Shown here: one piece after another, positions 1 through 6,635 of the stretch | How the letters are laid out: every line of letters starts with the position of its first letter | Position numbering within the stretch: the stretch's first letter is position 1 | Assembly: GCA_959599615.1 (NCBI GenBank) | Contig: CAUGKA010000101.1 | Coordinates: forward strand, 1 to 7,271 | Length of the DNA: 7,271 nucleotides | Source: an uncultured Collinsella sp. | GTDB taxonomy: Bacteria; Actinomycetota; Coriobacteriia; Coriobacteriales; Coriobacteriaceae | Reading direction: 5' to 3' | Program-made: the position numbers and the translations under genes | Notes under the pieces: generated by a model | Told to the model about the DNA's origin: nothing | Database searches by the model: none | Seen by the model: the letters and a program-made list of their open reading frames with translations, nothing else

Positions 1-616
1 GGAGAACGCACAATTTTGGGATAATGCAATGGGTGACGAATCTAATGAATTTCAATACCTGCACGCGGCGTACCCAGTCTCGTAGCTCCGGAGTGTCCTC
101 TTCAAACGACATGAACGCATAGTCAACGTAGGGAAAATGGTTCTCGCAGGCATATTCGGGATCCTGGCTGAACACCGAGAAGTCCATAACCACCGTCTTG
201 CCCGCATCATGCCATTCGGGCAGGAGGTCCAAACAATTGCCAAACAGGTCGGTGTGAATGATGTCATGTTCTAGGATAAACGCCCGGTCGTCTTCATTCG
301 GTCGATATGTCTCCATTACGCCATCGATTGCCTCGAGATGTACGCGATCGACGCCGTCTTTCAACGCCATGAGCATCACCGAGGTGTCGCCATCCTCCAC
401 CCGCAGATGTGAGATATCGAACCCCTCGGCGGCCAGCGCCTCCCTCATCTTGTCTCCGTACTCGTCCTTGCCGACGACCGACACGGCGGATACCGAAACG
501 CCCATTCGTGCAAGATGGATACCCCAGTCAATGCCATTACCAGTCGGATAGAACACGCCGATGTTTTGATAGACGTCCGCACAGCAAAAACCAGCCGCAC
601 ACGCTTTAATACCCAT
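1..616 (-). CDS. Second PfkB-family sugar kinase, FrlD-like, C-terminus outside the window
   Basis: Reading the minus strand from ATG at 616 gives 205 open codons to the window edge. A GGAG site at 626-623, six bases before the ATG, supports this start. The protein opens with a PfkB-like strand (MGIKACAAGF), has a TGN motif at residues 25-27 where the upstream FrlD-like kinase has GGN, then WGIHLARMG (31-39), VVGKDEYGD (47-55), IIHTDLFGN (119-127), VVMDFS (142-147) and YVDYAFMS (163-170), aligning in order with FrlD-type fructosamine kinases. The catalytic GAGD motif would lie beyond the edge, so activity cannot be judged. After about residue 186 (positions below about 58) the resemblance fades. 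RFVTHC may still match the RFVSAT strand of the neighbour, but the expected G-x-x-G turn is missing and the DNA becomes AT-richer. It could be a substrate-specific paralogue of the neighbouring kinase or a damaged copy. Kinase family is fairly sure; substrate is unknown. Confidence 0.8.
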   Translation of the reverse strand, partial: MGIKACAAGFCCADVYQNIGVFYPTGNGIDWGIHLARMGVSVSAVSVVGKDEYGDKMREALAAEGFDISHLRVEDGDTSVMLMALKDGVDRVHLEAIDGVMETYRPNEDDRAFILEHDIIHTDLFGNCLDLLPEWHDAGKTVVMDFSVFSQDPEYACENHFPYVDYAFMSFEEDTPELRDWVRRVQVLKFIRFVTHCIIPKLCVL

Positions 617-633
617 GGTCTTCTCCAATGTTC

Positions 634-667
634 AAAAGGGGGCCCACCACATAACGAGCCCCCTTTT
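634..667 (-). terminator. Intrinsic terminator or attenuator between the two kinase genes
   Basis: Positions 634-643 (AAAAGGGGGC) and 658-667 (GCCCCCTTTT) form a perfect 10-bp stem with a 14-base loop. Read on the minus strand it ends in UUUU, as an intrinsic terminator should. It lies 71 bases after the stop of the FrlD-like gene and only 17 bases before the next start codon. It may end most operon transcription while letting some read through into the second kinase. The stem also ends in T's on the plus strand, so it could work in both directions. Confidence 0.75.
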
Positions 668-737
668 CGCGTTTCGCTTATTGTTTTGCATCGGTTGTCC
701 AAGGCCTCATAGCCAGACCGCCGTACGCTTTCTTAAG

Positions 738-1601
738 CTATTCGACGATTGGCGCTCCGTGGCCCCAAGAACCTTCCATGCCGCACACGGTCGAGGCAAA
801 CCCGGCAGCAAAGTCGAGCGCGCGCTCGATGGCCTCGGCGCCATCCTCGCCACGCTTGGCGGAATCGAGATAGCACATCAAAAACGAGGTGAGGAACGAG
901 TCGCCCGCCCCCATGGTGTCCTTCATGTCCGTTACCGGTTTAGCCAGCTGGCGGTAATAACGCTTGCCGTCGTAAGCGATGCAGCCCTCGGCGCCCGCCG
1001 TAGCCGACACAAAACGCGGACCCAGACCCTTCACCCATGCCAGACGCTCGCGAATCTCGTCCTCACTCGCGGCATCCGCCGCACTAAAGAAAGCAAAATC
1101 GACGTAGGGCGCAATCTGCTCGTAGTACTCGTCGGTGGAGTCGTCCGAAAAGTCAAAAGAGACCGTGACGCCCGCAGCCTTCAACTTGGGCAGCTCGCGC
1201 TCGGTAAAGCAATAGTTGCCCGAATGAACCACATCGAACTGCTTCATGTACGAAAGGTCAAAGCGATCGAGGACATAGCGCGCATCGCCACGGATACCGC
1301 CCTCGTTGGAGCCGAGGAAGACACGGTCACCGTCAACGACGGTCACGCGAGCCGCTCCGTTCTCGCCAATCATCTGCTCGCACTTGCCAAGCTCGATACC
1401 CTCATCCTCGAGGCTTGCAATGACATGCTCGGCAGCGGCGTCATTGCCAAAAATGCCCATGTATGCAGAGCGTGCGGCACCGCATTTCTTGGCATAAACG
1501 GCGAAGTTCACCGCGTTGCCGCCAGGATACATGGTGTGGATATGCTCGTAGCGATCGACGACGTTGTCGCCAAATCCGAGCGCGTTAACGTTAAATGCCA
1601 T
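738..1601 (-). CDS. frlD: Fructoselysine-6-kinase-like PfkB kinase
   Basis: The protein has 287 residues, slightly longer than E. coli FrlD (about 261). PfkB/ribokinase features appear in order: N-terminal GFGDN (9-13), sugar-binding YPGGNAVN (25-32), FDFSD (149-153), VDFAF (167-171), and the anion-hole and catalytic motif DTMGAGDS (228-235) with Asp234 as the expected base. The GGNAVN-x-AVY segment, the VVH strand, the FDFSD block and DTMGAGDSF closely resemble E. coli FrlD as I recall it. FrlD phosphorylates the sugar O6 of fructoselysine with ATP in the cytoplasm, producing the substrate of the FrlB deglycase encoded directly upstream. The gap to that gene is 14 bases, and the ribosome site (AGAAGGGG) overlaps its stop codon, indicating one transcript and probable translational coupling. 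The gene stops at TAG 740-738. Family is secure; the exact amine carried by the sugar (lysine, asparagine or other) is inferred only from context. Confidence 0.88.
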   Translation of the reverse strand: MAFNVNALGFGDNVVDRYEHIHTMYPGGNAVNFAVYAKKCGAARSAYMGIFGNDAAAEHVIASLEDEGIELGKCEQMIGENGAARVTVVDGDRVFLGSNEGGIRGDARYVLDRFDLSYMKQFDVVHSGNYCFTERELPKLKAAGVTVSFDFSDDSTDEYYEQIAPYVDFAFFSAADAASEDEIRERLAWVKGLGPRFVSATAGAEGCIAYDGKRYYRQLAKPVTDMKDTMGAGDSFLTSFLMCYLDSAKRGEDGAEAIERALDFAAGFASTVCGMEGSWGHGAPIVE

Positions 1602-1615
1602 GGCCTTTGCCCCTT

Positions 1616-2584
1616 CTAGTACTCGACAACACCCATATAGCGACGGAAATCGGGATCGTGATCAAACACCTTGCCGCGTGCAGCACGCAGCTCGCAGTTC
1701 ATGGCGTAGAACAGCACCGGGTCCAGATAGGCACGGACGCTCGCCGGCACGGCTTCCATACCGTACTCCTTGGCATCGAGCACCATCAGCGTATCGGTAT
1801 GCGTCTTAAGGAACGCCAGGGCGCGCTCGTCCATAGCACGGCACTCGCTGGAGCCCATCTGCAGGAAGTAAAAAACGCCATCCTGAGTAGCCTCGAAGGG
1901 ACCGTGGAAGTACTCGGCAGAGTGGATGTAGCTGCAGTGCTGCCACTGCATCTCCATAAGAGAGCAGATAGCGAAACCGTAGGTCTGGCTAAAGTTGGGA
2001 CCGCTGCCCAGAATGTAGAAGAACTCGTGCTCCTGGCAAAGCTTGGCAAAACGATCGCCCAGCTCGGCATTTACCTTCTCACGTGCCGGGGGAAGAATCT
2101 TATCCATCTCGGCGATACCGGCATACATATCGGCAAGATCGGCGTAGCCCTCCTGTTGATCGAGCAGCTCGGCCGCAAGCGACAGCGAAATGCCAGCGGG
2201 GACCTCGGCCTGCGGCACGCCCTCGCCCCACGGGTAGACCCACGTGGTCCACTTGCCGGAGTCAATCTTGGATCCAGCGTTGTCGGTCTGGGCGATTACC
2301 GTAGCGCCGGCAGCAAGGGCAATCTCACAGCCCTCGACGACCTCGGGGGTGTTGCCACTGTGGCTGCAAGCAATGACCAGGGATTTCTCACCTAAGCGGC
2401 GTGGGCGCATGATATCAAACTCGCGAGCCGTATAGATATACGAAGTGAAGGTGGTTGCCTCGCGCTGCAGAAGCTCATGAGCCGGGATCAAATCGATCAT
2501 GGAGCCACCGCAAGCAATCCAGTAGACGCTGTCGAACTTGCCCTTCTCGGCAATTGCCTCTTTGATCAGATCGTGTGCGTTCAT
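1616..2584 (-). CDS. frlB: Fructoselysine-6-phosphate deglycase-like SIS protein
   Basis: From ATG 2584 the protein has 322 residues with two SIS (sugar isomerase) domains. The first carries the phosphosugar loop SHSGNT (74-79); the second begins near FYILGSGP (189-196). The C-terminus FDHDPDFRRYMGVVEY (307-322) closely matches the DHNPDERRYYGGLVEY ending of E. coli FrlB. FrlB cleaves fructoselysine-6-phosphate to glucose-6-phosphate and lysine; the related FraB acts on 6-phosphofructose-aspartate. The catalytic pair reported for FraB (Glu214 and His230, as I recall) corresponds to Glu211 in LMEMQW and His227 in FHGP, with the same 16-residue spacing, so the enzyme looks active. A longer in-frame start at 2617 is possible, but AAAGGAA seven bases before 2584 favours the shorter form. 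It stands between the epimerase and kinase genes. Glucoselysine or another Amadori phosphate cannot be excluded as substrate. Confidence 0.9.
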   Translation of the reverse strand: MNAHDLIKEAIAEKGKFDSVYWIACGGSMIDLIPAHELLQREATTFTSYIYTAREFDIMRPRRLGEKSLVIACSHSGNTPEVVEGCEIALAAGATVIAQTDNAGSKIDSGKWTTWVYPWGEGVPQAEVPAGISLSLAAELLDQQEGYADLADMYAGIAEMDKILPPAREKVNAELGDRFAKLCQEHEFFYILGSGPNFSQTYGFAICSLMEMQWQHCSYIHSAEYFHGPFEATQDGVFYFLQMGSSECRAMDERALAFLKTHTDTLMVLDAKEYGMEAVPASVRAYLDPVLFYAMNCELRAARGKVFDHDPDFRRYMGVVEY

Positions 2585-2590
2585 ATCCAG

Positions 2591-2597
2591 TTCCTTT
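2591..2597 (-). promoter_or_regulatory. frlB: Ribosome binding site that sets the frlB start
   Basis: AAAGGAA on the minus strand lies seven bases before ATG 2584. The alternative in-frame start at 2617 would add 11 residues (MIAGQTRKELD) that have no counterpart I recognise in FrlB proteins. Confidence 0.7.
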
Positions 2598-2646
2598 CTT
2601 GTTTGGCCCGCAATCAATGACGTTGGTTGCGTAGCCGATAGTTGTT

Positions 2647-3498
2647 TTAGTCAATCAGATATTTCTCGAATGCGGCCATGTTCTTGGCATCTGCCGCCGC
2701 GGGGTCATCGTAGTAACGACCGTCCGTGATTTCCTGGCCCAGCATGCCGTCGAAACCATGGGCGTTGAGTGTGGCGACGAAGGCGTCCATATCGTGCTTG
2801 CCATCGCCCCACACCAGATGGCCATACGGATCACCGTCGATAAAGTGCATCTCGTGTATTGCCCCATCACCAAAGGCGGCAAACCAGTCCTCGAGCGTCT
2901 CACCTGCAACGCCCATCGCGGTTGTATCAACCATGGGCTGTAAGTACGGGCTCGCAACCTCGTCAATCATGCGCTTCGCATCGGAAACCGTCGTCACAAG
3001 GTTGCTCTCCTCGGGACGCAGGCTTTCCATCGTAAGCACCAAACCGTGCTCGCCGGCATACTCCGCCAGAATGGACAAGTGCTCGCGGCTGCGCTTCCAG
3101 GCTTCCTCGCGGTCCTCGTCCCAGTCGCCCCAGCCCGAGTTAACGGACATACGGTCGCACCCAAGTACCTCGGCAAGCTCAATGCCGTGCTTAAAGTACG
3201 CCAGGCTGCGCTGTTCATGCAGCGGCTTGCGTGCGCAGTATTGCCAAGGATAGACAACATTCTCGGGGCACAGAGTACGATACCTAAGCCCACGGTCTAC
3301 AGCCTTTTTCGCCAGGACCTCAGCCTCAAAGTAGCCCGTGTGGTCGAGCGTCACATGCGGCTCCGCACACCACAGCTCAATGGACTCAAAGCCCAAACGC
3401 TGCTGCACATCAAGGAAGTAATCGAGCGACCACATGATGTAGTGGATATTCATGCCCGCAATCTGCTCGCGGCGCAGCGTCGGCTTGGATTCAGACAT
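2647..3498 (-). CDS. frlC: FrlC-like sugar-amine 3-epimerase (TIM-barrel isomerase)
   Basis: This 283-residue protein belongs to the xylose-isomerase-like TIM-barrel/AP-endonuclease-2 family. Expected metal ligands are visible: Glu158 (LTMESL), Asp191 (MVDTT), His218 (HEMHFID) and Glu256 (LGQEIT). ESLRPEESN (158-166) parallels EPLTPYESN of E. coli FrlC. FrlC interconverts psicoselysine and fructoselysine, feeding a C3-epimeric Amadori compound into the FrlD/FrlB route. The position next to frlB and frlD supports the same role here. The start at 3498 is fixed by a perfect AAGGAGG six bases upstream; compared with E. coli FrlC the protein carries about 15 extra N-terminal residues. The start codon follows the amidohydrolase stop by one base (TAAGATG), so the two are probably translationally coupled. 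A 62-base gap without a clear terminator separates it from frlB. Family is secure; the exact substrate is inferred and divergence from E. coli FrlC is considerable. Confidence 0.82.
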   Translation of the reverse strand: MSESKPTLRREQIAGMNIHYIMWSLDYFLDVQQRLGFESIELWCAEPHVTLDHTGYFEAEVLAKKAVDRGLRYRTLCPENVVYPWQYCARKPLHEQRSLAYFKHGIELAEVLGCDRMSVNSGWGDWDEDREEAWKRSREHLSILAEYAGEHGLVLTMESLRPEESNLVTTVSDAKRMIDEVASPYLQPMVDTTAMGVAGETLEDWFAAFGDGAIHEMHFIDGDPYGHLVWGDGKHDMDAFVATLNAHGFDGMLGQEITDGRYYDDPAAADAKNMAAFEKYLID

Positions 3499-3499
3499 C

Positions 3500-5083
3500 T
3501 TATGCCTCCTTGTTTCGAGCGAACACGATTTGTCCGTCCGACATCGTCATATCAACCGCAAGATCGCGTGCATCGCGATAATCGAGGTCGAACACATCCC
3601 GATCGAGCACGCAGATATCGGCAAGCTTGCCAACCTCAAGCGTACCCAGCTCGTCTTCGCGCATCAGATCGTACGCGCCCCCGGCAGTCCAAGCACGCAA
3701 GAGCTCGACAAGCGTCAGCGCGTTGGCCTCATTCACGGGCAACCCATCGTCGAAGTATCCGCCGCACGCGCTGTAGATTGACTCGCCCAGGCTCGGAATC
3801 AGCAGCGGCAAATCCGTACCACAGCACACCGTGCATCCGGAATCTTCCATGCCGCGGCGATTCCAGCTGTGCAAAAGTCGCGTCTCGCCAATTTGTCGAC
3901 GCATCATCGACAGGCAATCCTCGCGCCGGTCCAGCGTCAGAATCTGCGGATAGACCTCACAAATTCCACCTAACTTGCCAAACTCGACAAGGTCGGTCGG
4001 GTCAGAGTTCTCGAGATCGGTAATCGCATGGCGGCGAAGCAACCGTCCATGCTCGTCTCGAGGCAGCGAGGCATAGAGCGCCACGGTGCGACGAACGGCG
4101 CCATCGCCCTGGCAATGCAAGGAATATCGGAAGCCGTCAGCATCAATTGCGCGCAGCTCGTTCTCAATCAGATCCCACTCGGGCTCCTCGACAACCGTCT
4201 TGCCGGCAGCTCCCGCATCGGCCGTGTCCTCATAGGGATCAATCATCTCGGCAAGCCCCGCCCATACGCCGCGATCGGTCATACGGTTGAAGCCAGAAAA
4301 ACGAACGAACGGTCCCCGGAAGCGCTCTCGTGCCTCGCGGGCATATGCCAGATTTGCACCGGCACCCACCGGCTGCGACATCATAGAGACGCGAACCGTC
4401 AGCTCACCAGATTCCTCACGGCGAGCCATTTCGTCGGCAAAGCCGTAGTAGTCATCAAACGCCATCTCCTTGATGGCGGTAACGCCGCGCTCGTTAAGCA
4501 TGCTCATGTAGTCCGAATACCCGGCGCGCACCTCGGGTAGCGCGAGGAAATCGCTCATCATGCGCCAGATCTTCTCGGCATAGCACGCCTGCGGTGTAAA
4601 GCCGTATCGCGCACTGGCGGCAGCATTGAGAACGCAGGTCTCCGCACCCGATGTAAAGCAAACGACAGGGATATCGCCAAAACAATCGTCAAACACAGCT
4701 GCCGTATTTGCGTTCTCGGCATCCGACGCCAACATTTCGGGTAGGCTGTGGCCAAAAGCCGCCGCACAATCCGGATGATCTTCTTTCCATGCACGCAAGA
4801 GCGACACGGCCTCTTTGGCATCGGCGATGCCGGACAGATCAGACCCCAACGTCCGCAGCGCCCAGCCTGTATAGAAGGTATGCACATCGATCAGGCCGGG
4901 CATGACGGTGCGGTCGCCCAGGTCAACTACCTCGTCCGCTTGGGTCAAATACGAAGCTACCTCACACTTGGTGCCAACAGCCTCAATTCGATTGCCACGG
5001 ACCGCTACGAAACCTTCAAACGGCAGGTCCCCCGTACCGGTAAAGACGCTCTTAGACGTCAGGACCGTTAAACGATCAGACAT
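3500..5083 (-). CDS. YtcJ/Amidohydro_3-type amidohydrolase with altered metal motif
   Basis: From ATG 5083 the protein has 527 residues, a usual length for YtcJ-like metal-dependent hydrolases, and no signal peptide, so it is probably cytoplasmic. An N-terminal beta-sandwich leads to the barrel entry MPGLIDVHTF. Family members normally read HxH there, but this one has His68-Thr69-Phe70; the codons CAT-ACC-TTC are clear at 4882-4874. Other landmarks remain: GVTAIKE, HCQGDGAV with His323 (normally HAIGDxA), RHAITDLE (where RxEHA is usual), GTDLP with Asp424, and a C-terminal LADICVLD strand typical of amidohydrolases. A possible GTG start at 5092 directly abuts the transporter's stop codon; AGGTGG five bases before ATG 5083 favours the latter. 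The family includes N-formyl and other amide hydrolases. In this operon it might trim an acyl, amide or peptide bond from a glycated substrate, much as FraE asparaginase serves the Salmonella fra operon. That is a guess. With the metal site changed, its reaction is unknown. Confidence 0.82.
   Translation of the reverse strand: MSDRLTVLTSKSVFTGTGDLPFEGFVAVRGNRIEAVGTKCEVASYLTQADEVVDLGDRTVMPGLIDVHTFYTGWALRTLGSDLSGIADAKEAVSLLRAWKEDHPDCAAAFGHSLPEMLASDAENANTAAVFDDCFGDIPVVCFTSGAETCVLNAAASARYGFTPQACYAEKIWRMMSDFLALPEVRAGYSDYMSMLNERGVTAIKEMAFDDYYGFADEMARREESGELTVRVSMMSQPVGAGANLAYAREARERFRGPFVRFSGFNRMTDRGVWAGLAEMIDPYEDTADAGAAGKTVVEEPEWDLIENELRAIDADGFRYSLHCQGDGAVRRTVALYASLPRDEHGRLLRRHAITDLENSDPTDLVEFGKLGGICEVYPQILTLDRREDCLSMMRRQIGETRLLHSWNRRGMEDSGCTVCCGTDLPLLIPSLGESIYSACGGYFDDGLPVNEANALTLVELLRAWTAGGAYDLMREDELGTLEVGKLADICVLDRDVFDLDYRDARDLAVDMTMSDGQIVFARNKEA
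3505..3511 (-). promoter_or_regulatory. Strong ribosome binding site for frlC inside the amidohydrolase 3' end
   Basis: A perfect AAGGAGG on the minus strand encodes the last residues of the amidohydrolase and lies six bases before the frlC ATG at 3498. It fixes that start and rules out the internal Met16 of the same frame as the main start. Confidence 0.85.
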
Positions 5084-5092
5084 CACAACCAC

Positions 5093-6556
5093 CTACACCG
5101 GAAGCATGCCAGAGATTGCCGTTACGATCAGGCCAAAGACGACCATGAAAATGAAGAACTTCCAAATGGTCTTCCACCATTGGCCAAACGAGATCTTTGC
5201 CACGGCAAGGCCGGCAACCGTCATGCCCGCCACGGGACTGATGGTGTTGATGGTCTGATTGGCAAACTGGAGCGCGGTAACGGCGGCCTCGGGATTGAGG
5301 CCCATAAGCTCGGTCAGCGGACCCATGACGGGCATGGTGAGCGCCGCCAGGCCAGAGCTCGAGGGAACCAGCAAAGAGAGCAGGCCAAGGACGATATACA
5401 TAAACGTGGTGTAGACGGCGGCGGGTGCACCGGCGAGCGCAGTAGCGAGCGCCTGGAGAATGGTGTCGATGATCATGCCGCCCTCGGCGATGACCAGAAT
5501 GCCGCGAGCGATACCGATAACGATAGCGGCGTACGCAAAGTCGGCGAGACCCTTAACGAACTCCTCAGCAATCGTCTGCTGGTCAAGACCGCCCAGGATA
5601 CCGGCAAGCAAGCCCATGCCAAGGAACACGGCGGAAATCTCATTCATGTACCAACCCTGGGTAACAAGACCCCAGACGATAATGCCCATACCGCAGGCAA
5701 AATCGATAAGCACGAGCTTCTGACGGATAGTGAACTCTTCCTCGATGGAGGCATCGGTCACGGAAAACTCGATACGCTTGAGTTTATCGTCCTCGTACGT
5801 AATGGACGACTCGGGGTTTTTCTTGACGCGCATAGCGTAGCGCATGGCCCATGCGATACCGACGGCAGTGAAGATGACCCAAGAAACGGCGCGCAGCCAC
5901 AGCTGAGGATTGCCCTCGATGCCGATAATGCCCTGTGCGATCAAGACGTTAAACGGATCGATGGTCGAGGCACAATATCCCAGGTTAGGACCAAGGAAGC
6001 AGATGATGAATGCCGTCATCGAGTCATAACCGATACCCATCATGATGGGAATGAAGATGGCATAGAACGGCAGGGCTTCCTCAGACATACCAAACGTAGT
6101 GCCGCAAATGGACAGCAACGTCATCGTGATGGGGATGATGAGGATGTCCTTGTTCTTGAGCTTTTTAATCACACGGCTCATGCCGGCATTCAAAGCGTTG
6201 GTCTTGGTGATGATTGCGAACGATCCGCCAATCAATAAGACGAACGCAACGACGTCGGCAGCCTCCTGGATGCCCTTAGTAGGCGCTTGCAGGACCGCAA
6301 AGATATCCTGGCCCAGATTGATGGTCTCGCCGGTTTCGGAATCGGTGTAGTTCTTATCGACCTGTTCATAGGTTCCAGCAACGGCGACTTCACGCTCGCC
6401 CGCCGCTGTCGAAATCATCTTGCGCTGATACTGACCAGAGGGAACGATCCAAGTCAAGACCGCAAAGACAACGATCAGCAAGAACATGATCGTATAGACA
6501 TGCGGTAATTTGAACTTAAAACGTCTGTTTGTCTTCTTCGCCTTCGTATCTGACAT
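5093..6556 (-). CDS. YfcC-family membrane transporter, first gene of the operon
   Basis: From ATG 6556 the protein has 487 residues and a basic cytoplasmic start (MSDTKAKKTNRRFKFKLPH). About 12 hydrophobic segments follow, among them roughly 20-38, 101-117, 137-155, 158-175, 220-240, 281-323, 340-358, 378-398 and 464-484, with a charged loop at about 243-280. The motifs GMSEEALPFY (156-165) and LVPSSSGLAALTMPVMGP (396-413) are typical of YfcC/DcuC-like proteins of the ion-transporter group; members are predicted to move amino acids, peptides or carboxylates with ions. The place of this gene at the head of an frl-type operon suggests import of a glycated amino acid or close derivative, taking the role of E. 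coli FrlA (an APC-family permease). This substrate is inferred. A TTG at 6616 is in frame, but GGAGG five bases before 6556 supports the shorter protein. Its stop lies nine bases before the amidohydrolase ATG. Confidence 0.87.
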   Translation of the reverse strand: MSDTKAKKTNRRFKFKLPHVYTIMFLLIVVFAVLTWIVPSGQYQRKMISTAAGEREVAVAGTYEQVDKNYTDSETGETINLGQDIFAVLQAPTKGIQEAADVVAFVLLIGGSFAIITKTNALNAGMSRVIKKLKNKDILIIPITMTLLSICGTTFGMSEEALPFYAIFIPIMMGIGYDSMTAFIICFLGPNLGYCASTIDPFNVLIAQGIIGIEGNPQLWLRAVSWVIFTAVGIAWAMRYAMRVKKNPESSITYEDDKLKRIEFSVTDASIEEEFTIRQKLVLIDFACGMGIIVWGLVTQGWYMNEISAVFLGMGLLAGILGGLDQQTIAEEFVKGLADFAYAAIVIGIARGILVIAEGGMIIDTILQALATALAGAPAAVYTTFMYIVLGLLSLLVPSSSGLAALTMPVMGPLTELMGLNPEAAVTALQFANQTINTISPVAGMTVAGLAVAKISFGQWWKTIWKFFIFMVVFGLIVTAISGMLPV

Positions 6557-6561
6557 AGATG

Positions 6562-6566
6562 CCTCC
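6562..6566 (-). promoter_or_regulatory. Ribosome binding site of the transporter gene
   Basis: GGAGG on the minus strand lies five bases before ATG 6556. It decides between this start and the upstream in-frame TTG at 6616, which overlaps the palindrome at 6599-6621. Confidence 0.8.
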
Positions 6567-6598
6567 AAAGAACTCGAGACTGCATCGCATCTCGCCTC

Positions 6599-6621
6599 AA
6601 CGTTTGCACAAGGCAAACGTT
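6599..6621. promoter_or_regulatory. Perfect inverted repeat, candidate operator of the frl-type operon
   Basis: AACGTTTGC (6599-6607) and GCAAACGTT (6613-6621) are exact inverted copies separated by ACAAG. The element lies just downstream of the predicted -10 box, where a bound repressor would block transcription. The GntR/UTRA regulator encoded next door is the obvious candidate, though the site differs from the GT-n-TA-n-AC form common in GntR operators. In RNA the arms could instead form a 9-bp leader hairpin. No U-run follows, so a simple terminator is unlikely. Confidence 0.6.
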
Positions 6622-6635
6622 CTATGACGTTCTAT
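6617..6635. repeat. Two direct repeats of ACGTTCTAT at 10-bp period
   Basis: ACGTTCTAT occurs at 6617-6625 and again at 6627-6635, one helical turn apart, so both copies face the same side of the DNA. The first copy overlaps the right arm of the inverted repeat; the second overlaps the palindrome TCTATAGA (6631-6638) at the -10 region. The arrangement suggests a composite regulator binding site. Confidence 0.55.

Noticed and set aside
445..702. Minus-strand open frame of 85 codons across the terminator
   Set aside because: It overlaps the second kinase in another frame and runs through the terminator hairpin; no ribosome site or homology.
615..1619. Long plus-strand open frame of 334 codons opposite the FrlD-like gene
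   Set aside because: It mirrors a well-supported minus-strand kinase and its translation shows no recognisable domain; long antisense frames are common in GC-rich coding DNA.
1595..2395. Plus-strand open frame of 266 codons opposite frlB
   Set aside because: It is the antisense shadow of the SIS-domain gene and shows no recognisable family.
2611..2629. Imperfect 7-bp hairpin between frlC and frlB
   Set aside because: It has one mismatch, is AT-rich and has no U-run, so it is not a convincing terminator or RNA element.
3046..4023. Plus-strand open frame spanning frlC and the amidohydrolase
   Set aside because: Low-complexity Arg/Pro-rich translation crossing two real genes; antisense shadow.
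5180..6238. Plus-strand open frame of 352 codons opposite the transporter
   Set aside because: Its Gly/His/Asp-rich translation is what antisense of membrane-protein codons gives; the minus-strand transporter is unambiguous.
6557..6616. N-terminal extension of the transporter from TTG 6616
   Set aside because: The GGAGG at 6566-6562 supports ATG 6556, and the extension would overlap the operator palindrome.
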